Under the pieces are notes generated by a model. That model did no database searches, was not told the origin of the DNA, and was given only the letters and a program-made list of their open reading frames with translations. The position numbers were made by a program, and so were the translations under genes. Shown here in pieces: positions 8,293-17,635 of a stretch of DNA of 64,000 nt (the first letter of the stretch is position 1; the number at the start of each line of letters is the position of its first letter). Origin of the DNA: Pedobacter puniceum (GTDB lineage Bacteria; Bacteroidota; Bacteroidia; Sphingobacteriales; Sphingobacteriaceae); the NCBI RefSeq assembly GCF_009674685.1, contig NZ_WKJI01000001.1:558001-622000 (forward strand), written 5' to 3'.

Positions 8293-9019
8293 AGATGAAC
8301 CACTTGCGGCAGAAAGATTAGGTAATTTATTACTACAGCAATATCCTCAAATAGAAAAACCCATAACTTGTGACAGTGTAGAAAGTGCAGTATCATGGCT
8401 TAAAGACAACCCTATGCCTAGCTGTATTTTTATGGATATTCAATTATCAGATGGTTTAAGCTTCAGCATCAGTCATGATGTTGAAATTACTTGCCCTGTA
8501 ATATTTACCACAGCTTATGAAAACTATGCTTTAAAAGCTTTTGAGCTTTTTAGTATAGACTATTTGTTAAAACCGGTAACCTTAAAAAGTCTTAAACAAG
8601 CCCTCCATAAACTAGAAACATACACTTACGCAACACTTAATGCTCAACAAAATTTACTAGATATTTCAGAATCAAAATATAAAAACCGCTTTTTGATAAA
8701 AGTAGGTAATAAAATGTTTTTTGTTGATGTAAAGGATATAGCCTATTTTATGTCTGATGACAAATCTGTCTACTTATATACTACAGATGGTAAATCATTT
8801 ATTATTGATTATACTTTAGATGGTTTAATGGAGCTTTTAAATGAAAAGGAATTTTTTAGACTTAATAGACAAGTTATCGCTAGAATAGATGCCATTAAGG
8901 ATATTAAATTGTATACCAATAGAAGATTAAAACTAACGCTAAATAGTGGCAATGCAGTAAACGATGTTATTGTGAGTAGAGAAAGAGTATCTGCATTTAA
9001 AACTTGGGCAGGAAACTAA
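8273..9019 (+). CDS. LytTR-family response regulator
   Basis: This 248-residue protein has an N-terminal receiver domain (EDEP acidic pocket, phospho-acceptor D55 in CIFMDIQLSDG, conserved Lys in DYLLKPV) and a C-terminal LytTR DNA-binding domain (about residues 140-245, with FFRLNRQVIARIDAI). It is the partner of the overlapping LytS-type kinase. Such regulators often control a neighbouring membrane or exported protein gene, and the barrel-like protein gene starting 19 bp downstream is a candidate, by position only. Confidence 0.93.
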   Translation: MKFLIIEDEPLAAERLGNLLLQQYPQIEKPITCDSVESAVSWLKDNPMPSCIFMDIQLSDGLSFSISHDVEITCPVIFTTAYENYALKAFELFSIDYLLKPVTLKSLKQALHKLETYTYATLNAQQNLLDISESKYKNRFLIKVGNKMFFVDVKDIAYFMSDDKSVYLYTTDGKSFIIDYTLDGLMELLNEKEFFRLNRQVIARIDAIKDIKLYTNRRLKLTLNSGNAVNDVIVSRERVSAFKTWAGN

Positions 9020-9038
9020 TTATACCTCATTTTTTATC

Positions 9039-9746
9039 ATGAAGCTTCAACTACTCTCATTAATTTTTATTTTTTTATTAAGTCTTCCAAGTTTTGCACA
9101 GAAAAAAGAAGATGTTATATACCTGTTAAATGGCTGGGTGATACGTGGTAAAATTATCAGTAAAGAGCAAGACAAAATCAGTATACAGTCTGTAGATAGA
9201 AACGTATATGTTTTTACAACTAAAGAAGTAAAGCAAATTACTGAAGAAGAAATTCCTGCAGTTTTTAATATCAAACAAAAAGGCTTTGGTCATTTTACCG
9301 AGTTAGGGCCTTTAGCCTCTCAAAATACGGGCGAGCTTAATGTGAATACATCGGCATTTTCTTTTCAAACCATTAATGGTTATAAGTTTAATCAATACCT
9401 TTTTACCGGTATAGGGGCTGGGATAGATTTATACGCTACACAAACTTTTTTTCCGGTGATTGGTACTATTCGTGGAGATTTTAAAGCTGGTAAACAATTT
9501 GTACCCTTTTATTTTACTGATTTTGGCTATGGTTTTAACGGTACTAAAAATACCATTACAGGTGTTTCTTATGAAGGTGGGACTGTTTTTGCAGCAGGTC
9601 TCGGTTTAAAAATTGGCTTAAGTAATAATGCTGGCGTGATGATTAGTATTGGCTACCGCGATCAACGCTATGGTACCGTTCAACAAAATATCAATCTTCA
9701 AAATAATTATCAAAGAATAGCTTTAAGGGCTGGTTTTTATTTGTAG
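9039..9746 (+). CDS. Exported protein, probable outer-membrane beta-barrel
   Basis: The 235-residue protein has a clear signal peptide (MKLQLLSLIFIFLLSLPSFAQ). A short N-terminal beta domain (DVIYLLNGWVIRGKI, Sm-like in look, often seen in Bacteroidota exported proteins) is followed by alternating hydrophobic/aromatic strands ending in Tyr-Leu after 'RIALRAGF', typical of an outer-membrane barrel. No enzymatic motif is seen. It starts 19 bp after the LytTR regulator, so likely the same operon. Confidence 0.65.
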   Translation: MKLQLLSLIFIFLLSLPSFAQKKEDVIYLLNGWVIRGKIISKEQDKISIQSVDRNVYVFTTKEVKQITEEEIPAVFNIKQKGFGHFTELGPLASQNTGELNVNTSAFSFQTINGYKFNQYLFTGIGAGIDLYATQTFFPVIGTIRGDFKAGKQFVPFYFTDFGYGFNGTKNTITGVSYEGGTVFAAGLGLKIGLSNNAGVMISIGYRDQRYGTVQQNINLQNNYQRIALRAGFYL

Positions 9747-9799
9747 GAGGTGTTTTACTAGCCTAAAAGAATACTCCGTATATTAAACGTTAATTTTAA

Positions 9800-9807
9800 T
9801 ACTTTTG
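9800..9807 (+). promoter_or_regulatory. Bacteroidota -7 promoter box for rluF
   Basis: TACTTTTG matches TAnnTTTG and lies 19 bp before the rluF ATG. A -33 element is not obvious. Confidence 0.5.
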
Positions 9808-9826
9808 CTCTTCAGATTTTAGGATA

Positions 9827-10648
9827 ATGAGTAACGCAAACGATTTACGTTTAAATAAAGCTATCAGCGATACAGGTTTTTGCTCTAGGCGAGAGGCCGA
9901 TAGGCTAATAGAAGAGGGTAGGGTAACGATAAACGGTAAAACTGGTGTTTTAGGAGATCGTGTAAATCATGAAGATGATGTAAGGGTAGATGGTAGGAGG
10001 ATAAAGTTTAAAAGTCCTGAGCAAGATATATATATCGCTTTCAATAAACCAAGGGGCATAACTTGTACTACAGAAAGGAATGTAGAAGGAAATATCATTG
10101 ATTATATCAACCATCCTAAAAGAATTTTTCCTATAGGGAGGCTAGATAAACCTTCTGAAGGTTTGATTTTCTTAACTAGCGATGGGAATATCGTGAACAA
10201 GATTTTAAGAGCGGGCAATAACCACGAAAAGGAGTATGTGGTTACAGTGAATAAACCTATTACGACAGATTTTTTAAGAAAAATGGCCGCTGGTGTACCT
10301 GTATTGGGTACTATCACCAATAAATGTGTGATTAAGAAGGAAAGCGATTTTATTTTTAGAATAATTTTAACCCAGGGCTTAAACAGGCAAATCAGAAGGA
10401 TGTGCGAGTATTTGGATTATGAAGTTACCCGTTTAAAGCGCATTAGGATTATGAATGTTTCTTTACAAAATATTCCCTTGGGTAAATGGCGTAATTTAAC
10501 AAAAGAAGAACTAGCAGAAATTATGCAGATGGTAGCCCAATCAAGTAAAACAGAAGAAGCATCCATCATAAGCAAACCTAAGCAAAGCTACAAGCAGTTT
10601 AAGAGTAAAGGGAGCTATCATCAAAAAAGAAATAAACCCAAGTCTTAA
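9827..10648 (+). CDS. rluF: 23S rRNA pseudouridine(2604) synthase
   Basis: This 273-residue RsuA/RluF-family pseudouridine synthase has an N-terminal S4 RNA-binding domain ([19 protein letters not shown]) and a catalytic domain with [17 protein letters not shown] holding the catalytic Asp. The RluF-specific [16 protein letters not shown] and [13 protein letters not shown] follow. It isomerises uridine in helix 74 of 23S rRNA. The C-terminal 45 residues are basic and low-complexity (Lys/Ser/Gln), probably an RNA-binding tail. It is closed by a strong terminator. Confidence 0.92.
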   Translation: MSNANDLRLNKAISDTGFCSRREADRLIEEGRVTINGKTGVLGDRVNHEDDVRVDGRRIKFKSPEQDIYIAFNKPRGITCTTERNVEGNIIDYINHPKRIFPIGRLDKPSEGLIFLTSDGNIVNKILRAGNNHEKEYVVTVNKPITTDFLRKMAAGVPVLGTITNKCVIKKESDFIFRIILTQGLNRQIRRMCEYLDYEVTRLKRIRIMNVSLQNIPLGKWRNLTKEELAEIMQMVAQSSKTEEASIISKPKQSYKQFKSKGSYHQKRNKPKS

Positions 10649-10675
10649 TTTAAGCTTTGATAAGAAAGACAAACT

Positions 10676-10715
10676 GAAAAGCCCCGCAAATTCATGCAGG
10701 GCTTTTCTTATTTTT
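10676..10715. terminator. Terminator between rluF and NDH-2 genes
   Basis: The 9-bp stem GAAAAGCCC / GGGCTTTTC is extended by an internal GCA/TGC pairing around the loop and followed by TTATTTTTCTT. It lies between convergent genes and probably serves mainly the plus strand. Confidence 0.85.
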
Positions 10716-10770
10716 CTTGTAGTTGTAATGATTCGTTGAATGATGCAAGGTAAGTATTTAAAATCAAATT

Positions 10771-12066
10771 TTAAATAGCTTCTGCTTCTTCTTTCATTAA
10801 ATCTCTATCAAACTTTCTGATTATCAATCGTGTACCTCTATCGTAACTGAAATAGTTAACAATCCAATTCATCAGGGTAACCATTTTATTTCTAAAGCCT
10901 ACCAAGAAAAGTAGGTGAATAAACATCCAGGTTAGCCAAGCAAAAAAGCCTTGGAACTTCCAGTATTTTAAATCAACAACTGCTTTATTTCTACCAATGG
11001 TAGCCATAGAACCTTTATCATAATAATCAAAAGCTTGGGTAGGTTGGTTATTGATGATTCTAACTAAGTTTTTAGCCAATTGCTGCCCTTGCTGTATAGC
11101 TACCTGAGCTACACCGGGATGACCATATGGATATTCAGGACTTTCTATAGCAGCTAAATCTCCAATAGCGAAGATATTGTTGTAGCCAACAATCAAATTA
11201 TCGGGCTGTGTTTTAATACGGCCACCTCTAACAATTTGTGCTTTATCCAATCCTGGAATGGTAGCACCTTTAACACCAGCGCTCCAGATAACTGCTTTGG
11301 TAGGTAAAATTTCACCATCTTTTAAAACTACTCTATCGCCATCATAAGCAGCAACTAGTTTTTGAAGCATCACGGTAACGCCCATATTTTCTAAAAACTC
11401 TTGTGCTTTGTAAGAAGCTTGTTCAGAAAAAGGTGTTAAAACACGTTCAGAATTCTCTATCAAGAAAATACGCATCCTTTGTATATCCAGTTCTGGATAA
11501 TCAGCCGGAAGTACGTGGTTTTTAAGTTCAGCTAGTGCACCTGCAGTTTCTACGCCTGTAGGGCCGCCACCTACTACTACAAAATTTAGAAGCGCATCTC
11601 TCCTGATGGGGTCTTCTTCAATAAGTGCTTCCTCTAGGTTCTGTAGAATTAAAGAACGTAAGTTTAAAGCTTCAGGAACGGTTTTCATCGGCATGGCATA
11701 ATGCTCTATCTCTTTCTGCCCGAAAAAGTTAGTCTCAGACCCCGTTGCTAAAACCAAGTAATCATAATCAAAATCACCAATACTGGTACTAATGGTATTA
11801 TTTTCTGTATGGATAGCTGTAACATTTGCCACCCTAAAGGCTAAGTTTTTTTGTTCGCGAAATACTTTACGGATAGGGAAAGCAATAGAATCTGGCTCTA
11901 AACCACCTGTGGCAACCTGATAGAGTAAAGGTTGGAAGGTATGGTAGTTATGCCTATCTAGCATCAAGATGTTTACTTCTGCATGTCTGAGCTTTTTAGC
12001 CAGTTGGATACCTCCAAATCCACCACCAATGATGATGACTTTTGGGAATTTTTTATCGCTTTTCAT
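10771..12066 (-). CDS. ndh: Type II NADH:quinone oxidoreductase (NDH-2)
   Basis: The 431-residue flavoprotein oxidises NADH and reduces membrane quinone without pumping protons. The FAD-binding GGGFGGIQLAKKL (residues about 13-25), the quinone/FAD-site signature HTFQPLLYQVATGGL, the NAD-binding VVVGGGPTGVETAGALAEL (about 165) and the second FAD motif NIFAIGDLA are present. A C-terminal amphipathic/hydrophobic segment (FFAWLTWMFIHLLFLVGF) fits membrane anchoring. It is the last gene of the marR-reductase-ferredoxin operon, 10 bp after the ferredoxin stop, so expression is probably linked to redox control. Confidence 0.92.
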   Translation of the reverse strand: MKSDKKFPKVIIIGGGFGGIQLAKKLRHAEVNILMLDRHNYHTFQPLLYQVATGGLEPDSIAFPIRKVFREQKNLAFRVANVTAIHTENNTISTSIGDFDYDYLVLATGSETNFFGQKEIEHYAMPMKTVPEALNLRSLILQNLEEALIEEDPIRRDALLNFVVVGGGPTGVETAGALAELKNHVLPADYPELDIQRMRIFLIENSERVLTPFSEQASYKAQEFLENMGVTVMLQKLVAAYDGDRVVLKDGEILPTKAVIWSAGVKGATIPGLDKAQIVRGGRIKTQPDNLIVGYNNIFAIGDLAAIESPEYPYGHPGVAQVAIQQGQQLAKNLVRIINNQPTQAFDYYDKGSMATIGRNKAVVDLKYWKFQGFFAWLTWMFIHLLFLVGFRNKMVTLMNWIVNYFSYDRGTRLIIRKFDRDLMKEEAEAI

Positions 12067-12076
12067 ATCGTGATTA

Positions 12077-12397
12077 TTAAGCTTCTTCGCCTCTAATTTT
12101 TACTTTGATGCCATCCAATTGTTCATTAACCTTCAACTGACATGCCAATCTGCTATCAGTACCTGCATCTGGGAGGGTGTCTAGCATATCTAGTTCGGTA
12201 TCTTGGGCATCTGTCAATTGTTCTAAGCCTTCTAAAACCTGTACATGGCAAGTGGCGCATAAGGCCATGCCTCCGCAAGTGGCTAATACATTATATTCAG
12301 AAGCTTTTAAAACTTCCATTAAGTTGAGGTTAATATCCGTAGGAATTTCAATCTCTTGCTCTGTATCGTCTCTATCTACAACTGTTAGCTTTATCAT
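12077..12397 (-). CDS. [2Fe-2S] ferredoxin, adrenodoxin type
   Basis: The 106-residue electron carrier has the ligand pattern Cx5Cx2C in CGGMALCATCHVQVL and a fourth Cys in LACQL, the vertebrate/adrenodoxin-like (isc-type) arrangement. It is cytosolic. It sits 2 bp after the ferredoxin-NADP reductase gene, which is its likely reductant partner, and 10 bp before NDH-2. It is distinct from the second ferredoxin at 47.5 kb. Confidence 0.92.
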   Translation of the reverse strand: MIKLTVVDRDDTEQEIEIPTDINLNLMEVLKASEYNVLATCGGMALCATCHVQVLEGLEQLTDAQDTELDMLDTLPDAGTDSRLACQLKVNEQLDGIKVKIRGEEA

Positions 12398-12399
12398 AT

Positions 12400-13413
12400 T
12401 TAAAAAGTGTTTACACCATAAACGGTAGTATATTTAAAAGATAATTTTTGATCGGGATAAACATATTTAAAAGCGCTCTGGCACATTAAAGCTGCCTCGT
12501 GAAAGCCACTTAAAATGAGTTTTAGTTTACCCGGATAGGTGTTGATATCGCCAATGGCATAAATTCTTTCTACGTTGGTAGAATAGTCTTCTGTATTTAC
12601 TGCAATAGCCGATTTTTCAATATTTAAACCCCATTCACCAATCGGGCCAAGTTTTGGACTTAAGCCGAATAAGGGGATAAGATAATCTGCATCCAATATT
12701 TTTTCTTCTTTAGCTTTGGTAAGCAGATGTACCTTTTCTAAATGCGTATCGCCATTAATTTTATTGAGGTGAGCAGAAAGAATCAGGTTAATTTTACCCA
12801 TTTCTGCAAGCTTAAATACTTTTTCTGCCGAGTCTGGTGCACCCCTAAAAGTATCACCACGGTGTACTAAAGTAACTTCTTGTGCAATATTAGCTAAGAA
12901 AATAGTCCAGTCTAAGGCAGAGTCTCCGCCACCAGCTAGTACTACTTTTCTATCACGATAAAGCTCTGGATCTTTCACCATATAGCTTACTCCTTTACCT
13001 TCAAATAATTGAAGATTTTCTATATCAGGTTTACGAGGTTCAAAACAACCTAAGCCGCCTGCAATAACCACTACTTTACAGTGGATGCTTGTCTTATCAC
13101 TGGTGATGACATGATAACTGCCATCTTCTTGCTTATCTAAACGTTCAACTCTTTCTCCTAAGGTAAAGCCTGGGTCAAAAGGTTTAATCTGTTCCATCAA
13201 ATTATCTACCAACTCTTGAGCTTTAATTTCAGGATAACCCGGGATGTCGTAAATAGGTTTTTGAGGATATATTTCTGATAATTGTCCGCCTACTTGTGGT
13301 AAAACATCAACTAAGTGGCAACGCATTTTAAGCAAACCAGCTTCAAAAACGGCAAATAAGCCAACCGGACCTGCGCCTATAATGCAAATATCTGTACTAA
13401 TTTGTGTGTTCAT
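12400..13413 (-). CDS. Ferredoxin-NADP reductase, thioredoxin-reductase-like
   Basis: This 337-residue FAD/NAD(P) flavoprotein is of the YumC/TrxR-like FNR type. It has an N-terminal GAGPVGLFAVFEAG dinucleotide motif, GGQLSEIYPQKPIYDIPGYPEI typical of this subfamily, a second nucleotide motif VVLAGGGDSALDW, and IYAIGDINTYPGK near the C-terminus. It lacks the CxxC redox pair of true thioredoxin reductases. I chose ATG at 13413 because it forms an ATGA overlap with the marR stop and begins 9 residues before the FAD motif; the longer in-frame extension overlaps marR. It probably passes electrons between NADPH and the adjacent ferredoxin. Confidence 0.9.
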   Translation of the reverse strand: MNTQISTDICIIGAGPVGLFAVFEAGLLKMRCHLVDVLPQVGGQLSEIYPQKPIYDIPGYPEIKAQELVDNLMEQIKPFDPGFTLGERVERLDKQEDGSYHVITSDKTSIHCKVVVIAGGLGCFEPRKPDIENLQLFEGKGVSYMVKDPELYRDRKVVLAGGGDSALDWTIFLANIAQEVTLVHRGDTFRGAPDSAEKVFKLAEMGKINLILSAHLNKINGDTHLEKVHLLTKAKEEKILDADYLIPLFGLSPKLGPIGEWGLNIEKSAIAVNTEDYSTNVERIYAIGDINTYPGKLKLILSGFHEAALMCQSAFKYVYPDQKLSFKYTTVYGVNTF

Positions 13414-13844
13414 ATTTCTAGAGATTGATAGATGGTATTTAAAATTCTTTTTAAGTCTTCGTAATCTTTTTCGGTGAGGTTCTCCCAGGCTTTCATTCTT
13501 ATTTCCGCAACTTTTGGAGCCCATTCTTCCATTTTTTGTTTCCCTTTATCAGTAAGGTGTATGGTAAAACAACGCCTATCACTGGGTAATTGTCTTCTCT
13601 CTACCAATTCTTTTTTACACAGTAAATCAATAATACGAGTGAGGGTAGGATTGTCTTTACCAATCTGCTCTGCCAACTCGCTTTGGTTTTGGTCGTTTTC
13701 TTGGTTTAATGATTTTAAAACCAACCATTGGTCTACCGTAATATCAAAACTTTCTTCTTTGAACTTTTTTTGTGCGAACTGTTTAATTCTTCTATTCGTA
13801 CGGTCTAGGAGGTAGGAGTAAGTATTAAAGGATTCTTTTGTCAT
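13410..13844 (-). CDS. MarR-family transcriptional regulator
   Basis: The 144-residue winged-helix regulator has the helix-turn-helix in ELAEQIGKDNPTLTRIIDLL and the wing in VERRQLPSDRRCFTIHLTDKGKQ. It heads an operon whose next gene begins inside its stop codon. MarR proteins repress their own operon until a small ligand or oxidant releases them, and this one lacks Cys in the wing but has one Cys (LLCKK) near the recognition helix. Autoregulation is inferred from a promoter box overlapped by a partial palindrome just upstream. Confidence 0.9.
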   Translation of the reverse strand: MTKESFNTYSYLLDRTNRRIKQFAQKKFKEESFDITVDQWLVLKSLNQENDQNQSELAEQIGKDNPTLTRIIDLLCKKELVERRQLPSDRRCFTIHLTDKGKQKMEEWAPKVAEIRMKAWENLTEKDYEDLKRILNTIYQSLEI

Positions 13845-13859
13845 AACAATAATTAGTAC

Positions 13860-13880
13860 AACAAATATATAAGAATTGTT
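13860..13880 (-). promoter_or_regulatory. marR promoter with overlapping palindrome
   Basis: On the minus strand TATATTTG (complement of 13862-13869) fits the TAnnTTTG -7 box, about 18 bp before the marR ATG. It lies inside an imperfect palindrome whose ends are AACAA (13860-13864) and TTGTT (13876-13880), a plausible MarR operator. Confidence 0.4.
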
Positions 13881-13967
13881 TTAAACTATACTATTTTGGT
13901 AGAGATTAATTTGATAAATGATTTTGGATAGACAATAAGACGGGGAGAGTTAGTGTTTTACAAAACA

Positions 13968-14001
13968 AAAAAGGCTTTCCAAGAATCTGGAAAGCCTTTT
14001 T
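13968..14001 (-). terminator. Terminator of secDF
   Basis: The 13-bp perfect stem AAAAAGGCTTTCC / GGAAAGCCTTTTT has an 8-nt loop. On the minus strand it ends in a T-rich tract. Confidence 0.9.
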
Positions 14002-14021
14002 ACTATGTTTGGGAGAGAGAA

Positions 14022-16979
14022 TTAGTTTTTATTTCCCTCTTTTTTTCTCATAAACTCTACAACTACCGGAGTAGCTACAAATAATGAAGAGTAAGTACCT
14101 ACTATTACACCAATTAACATAGCGAAAGAGAAGCCTCTTAAAATCTCGCCACCAAAGATGAATAAGATAATCAATACAAATATGGTAGACATACCCGTAA
14201 CAACTGTTCTACTTAATGTGCTATTAAGTGCGTTGTTAATGATGGTTCCCATACTTTCATTTTTGTTTCTGTTATCGTTTAAGTACTCTCTAACCCTATC
14301 AAAGATTACAACCGTATCGTTGATAGAATAACCAAGAACTGTTAAGATAGCAGCGATAAATGATTGATCAATATCTAAAGAGAATGGTACAAAACCGTTT
14401 AATAAAGAGAAGAAGGCTAGTACCACTAAAACGTCGTGAGCTAATGCTACGATAGAAGCTAAACCAAATTCTAATCTTCTAAAACGGATGAAGATATAAA
14501 TGAAGATGGCCAAGATAGCAAGTAAAACAGCATAAATAGCAGATGTTTTAATATCATTAGCTACTGTTGGTCCTACTTTCTGAGCATCCTTAATTTCGTA
14601 AGGAGCATTCAACTTTTTAAGACCTTCGTTAAGTTTGTTTTCAACAATTTTTTCAGTATCAGCACCTTCATCGGTAATTAAGTAATCTGTTGTTACTCTT
14701 ACACCGTTACCATAGCTTTTTACCTCAGGAGCATCATTTTCAAATGCTTCAGTTAAAACATTTCTTACTTCTAAGGTGCTTATTTCTTTCTGGAATTCTA
14801 TCACGTAAGTTCTACCACCTTGGAAATCTACACCTAAGCTGAAACCTCTGGTAAATATAGAGATGATACCTGCAATGATGATGATAGAAGAGATGATATA
14901 GAATTTCTTACGTTCTTTTACGAAATCAAAAGTAGAACCTTTGAATAATTTTTTAGTAAAAGGAGTAGAGAAAGGTACATTTTGGCCTTTTTCAACTTTT
15001 TGGTCTAATACCAATCTACTGATGAAAATAGCTGTAAATAAAGAACAGATAATACCAATAACTAAAGTGGTTGCGAAACCTAAAATTGGCCCAGAACCCA
15101 TCACCATTAAAATAACACCTGTTATTAAGGTTGTGATGTTAGAGTCTAAGATAGCCGAGTAAGAGTTAGAGAAACCATCGGCAACAGCCAATCTTAAAGA
15201 TTTTCCAGATTCTAATTCTTCTTTAATTCTTTCATATATCAATACGTTAGCATCTACTGCCATACCTATGGTTAGTACCAAACCTGCAATACCAGGTAAA
15301 GTCCATACAGCACCTAGAGATGCCATAACACCAATTAAGAAGAATAAGTTAGCTAATAGTGCAAGGTTTGCAATCCAACCTGCTCTGTTATAATAGAACA
15401 GCATGAATAGTAATACTACTAATAAACCTGCTACAGAAGATGCTAAACCTTTATCAATAGATTCTTTACCTAGAGTAGGACCTACTACGTATTCTCCAAC
15501 AATTTTAGCAGGAGCAGGTAATTTACCCGCTTTTAATACGTTAGCTAAATCTTTTGTTTCTTCTGGTGTGAAGTTTCCTGATATAGAAGAAACACCATTA
15601 GGGATTTCACCAGATACTCTCGGAGCGGTATAAACCATGCCATCTAAAACAATAGCGATTGATTTATTGTCTTCTTCGCTTTGTGCAGAACCTGCGGCCG
15701 CAGCTGTGATTCTTTTCCACTCACGAGCACCTTCTGAGTTCATCACCATCACTACCTCAGGATTTCCTTTTTGGTCAAAGTCATCACGAGCGTTAGAGAT
15801 AACGTCACCTTCTAAAGCTGGTTCTCCGTTTAAGCCGGTAGCTTTAATAGCATATAATTCAAAAACTTTATCAGTTTCTGAGATAGCTTTTACGCCCCAC
15901 ATTAATTTAACGTTAGGAGGGATAACAGCTTTGATATCTTGCTCTGCAAAAATAGCGTTGATTTTAGCAGTGTCTCTTTGGTTGGCATAACCTACAACGG
16001 CACCTGGTCTTAAACCTTGCTGGCCATTAGCACCTTGGAAAGTTGCCGGAGCCAATAAAGCAAACAATGGGTTAGATTTGGCTAATGCCGCACTTGCAGC
16101 AGCAGAATCTTTGGCAACTGTATCTTTTTTAGCGCTTAATAAGGCAGGTTTGTTACCTGCTTTAGCAAGGCTATCAGCACTTTTAACCGCTGGTTTTGCT
16201 TCTTCTTTAGGCTGTTTAGCAGCTAAAATATTATTGATATTTTGAATAAGAGGGAAAATCTCTTGGTTTTCAAAAGTTTCGTAGAATTCTAATTTTGCAG
16301 AACCTTGTAATAACTTACGAACACGTTCTTTATCTGTTACACCTGGTAGCTCAACCAAAATTCTGTTAGAACCTTCTTGTAATTGGATGTTTGGTTGTGT
16401 TACCCCAAATTTATCTATACGAGTTCTTAAGATGTTGAAAGATCTTTCAACAGCAGAGTTTGCTTGTTTATCTAAGAAAGTTTTTACTTGAGCGTTGGTA
16501 GCATCTAACTTAAGCTCGGCAGCGTTTTCTTTTGTTGAATAAAAAGTTGCTAATTTACCGCTAGGGCTTAATTTTTCATACTCCTGTACGAAAAGTGCTA
16601 CTAAACCTTCCTGACTGGTTTTTAATCTGTTTTGAGCATTTTTTAATGCCTGATTGAAATTGGCATCATCCGGGTTGTTGGCTAAACTTCTAATCAATGC
16701 AGATAAATCTATCTCCATGGTTACGTTCATACCACCTTTTAAGTCTAAACCTAACTGTATTTCTCTTTCTTTTACATACTGGTAAGTATGACCAAGTAGA
16801 GGGTAAACAGGTTGTGAAGACATAGAATCTAAATAGATTCTTTCTTTTTCAGGATCGCCTTTTGCATACTCTTTAGCATCACTTTCTACCTTGTTGGCAA
16901 AAAATGTAAAAGAAAGGGCATACAAACTCAGTAATGTTAAAATAACTGCTGCAAACTTAATTACTCCTTTGTTTTGCAT
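14022..16979 (-). CDS. secDF: Protein translocase subunit SecDF (fused)
   Basis: This 985-residue fusion of SecD and SecF is normal for Bacteroidota. SecD portion: TM1, then LGLDLKGGMNVTMEI and the P1 head with VELPGVTDKERVRKLL. An Ala/Lys-rich linker around residues 265-310 is followed by six-helix RND segments with GMAVDANVLIYERIKEEL. The SecF portion begins about residue 690 with GVDFQGGRTYVIEF and has VLGYSINDTVVIFDRVRE. It uses the proton gradient to help exported proteins leave SecYEG on the periplasmic side. It is monocistronic with its own promoter box and terminator. Confidence 0.97.
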   Translation of the reverse strand: MQNKGVIKFAAVILTLLSLYALSFTFFANKVESDAKEYAKGDPEKERIYLDSMSSQPVYPLLGHTYQYVKEREIQLGLDLKGGMNVTMEIDLSALIRSLANNPDDANFNQALKNAQNRLKTSQEGLVALFVQEYEKLSPSGKLATFYSTKENAAELKLDATNAQVKTFLDKQANSAVERSFNILRTRIDKFGVTQPNIQLQEGSNRILVELPGVTDKERVRKLLQGSAKLEFYETFENQEIFPLIQNINNILAAKQPKEEAKPAVKSADSLAKAGNKPALLSAKKDTVAKDSAAASAALAKSNPLFALLAPATFQGANGQQGLRPGAVVGYANQRDTAKINAIFAEQDIKAVIPPNVKLMWGVKAISETDKVFELYAIKATGLNGEPALEGDVISNARDDFDQKGNPEVVMVMNSEGAREWKRITAAAAGSAQSEEDNKSIAIVLDGMVYTAPRVSGEIPNGVSSISGNFTPEETKDLANVLKAGKLPAPAKIVGEYVVGPTLGKESIDKGLASSVAGLLVVLLFMLFYYNRAGWIANLALLANLFFLIGVMASLGAVWTLPGIAGLVLTIGMAVDANVLIYERIKEELESGKSLRLAVADGFSNSYSAILDSNITTLITGVILMVMGSGPILGFATTLVIGIICSLFTAIFISRLVLDQKVEKGQNVPFSTPFTKKLFKGSTFDFVKERKKFYIISSIIIIAGIISIFTRGFSLGVDFQGGRTYVIEFQKEISTLEVRNVLTEAFENDAPEVKSYGNGVRVTTDYLITDEGADTEKIVENKLNEGLKKLNAPYEIKDAQKVGPTVANDIKTSAIYAVLLAILAIFIYIFIRFRRLEFGLASIVALAHDVLVVLAFFSLLNGFVPFSLDIDQSFIAAILTVLGYSINDTVVIFDRVREYLNDNRNKNESMGTIINNALNSTLSRTVVTGMSTIFVLIILFIFGGEILRGFSFAMLIGVIVGTYSSLFVATPVVVEFMRKKEGNKN

Positions 16980-17024
16980 TTTGTTTTTAATTGATTATTA
17001 GTACTTCTCTTTTATATAAGACGG

Positions 17025-17032
17025 CAAAGCTA
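17025..17032 (-). promoter_or_regulatory. -7 promoter box for secDF
   Basis: TAGCTTTG on the minus strand matches TAnnTTTG, 45 bp before the secDF ATG. Confidence 0.45.
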
Positions 17033-17083
17033 ATTAAATTTTTAAATTATAAAATTTCTAAAATTAATTTATTTATATATGTA

Positions 17084-17596
17084 TCAAGGCTTTTGCAGTA
17101 TCAGGAAAGAATAATCATAAGCATGCTTCTCATCCTTAGTAAAATCTTCTCTGCTTATAATATTCCAATCTTCTAATTTTAAGTCGGTTAGATAGGTGTC
17201 TGCTTCAAAAACATGGTGTACAAGGGTTAAATAAATCTTATGGGCTAGGCCTAAAGATTGTTTATAAATTTCTGCTCCACCGATGATAAAAACTTCATTT
17301 TCGTTTTTAGTTTGCTTTAAAGCTTCGGCAAGGCTGCTGTAAACCTCGGCACCCTCTATGTGTAAATCTTTTTGGCGGGTAATTACTATATTTCTTCTAT
17401 TAGGCAAGGGTTTACCTATAGAATCATAAGTTTTACGCCCCATAATGATGCTATGACCAGATGTTGTTTTTTTAAAAAACTTTAAATCGTTGGGTAAATG
17501 CCATAGTAATTGGTTGTCTTTACCAATGGCATTGTGTTGGTCTACAGCAACTATTAAAGATATATTTTGAGCTTCCTGAGCCTCTTGGTTCTGCAT
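17084..17596 (-). CDS. folA: Dihydrofolate reductase
   Basis: The 170-residue enzyme reduces dihydrofolate to tetrahydrofolate with NADPH. It shows SLIVAVDQHNAIGKDNQLLWHLPNDLKFFK (substrate loop with the acidic Asp), IIMGRKTYDSIGKPLPNR (NADPH site) and VFIIGGAEIYKQ. It lies 39 bp after thyA on the same strand; the pair is classical because ThyA makes the dihydrofolate that FolA recycles. The start leaves an 11-residue polar N-terminal extension before the fold. Confidence 0.95.
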   Translation of the reverse strand: MQNQEAQEAQNISLIVAVDQHNAIGKDNQLLWHLPNDLKFFKKTTSGHSIIMGRKTYDSIGKPLPNRRNIVITRQKDLHIEGAEVYSSLAEALKQTKNENEVFIIGGAEIYKQSLGLAHKIYLTLVHHVFEADTYLTDLKLEDWNIISREDFTKDEKHAYDYSFLILQKP

Positions 17597-17635
17597 ATTT
17601 TCTAATGAATGCTTTATCTATTTTATTGATGAACT

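Noticed and set aside
12142-12428. Open frames on the plus strand opposite the ferredoxin gene
   Set aside because: They are antisense shadows of a recognisable [2Fe-2S] ferredoxin and show no protein-like features.
13414-13524. 37-residue N-terminal extension of the ferredoxin-NADP reductase
   Set aside because: It overlaps marR in another frame and is basic and unlike the family; the ATGA overlap start fits better.
14941-15990. Several plus-strand open frames within secDF
   Set aside because: They lie opposite the clearly coding secDF frame and have no recognisable motif.
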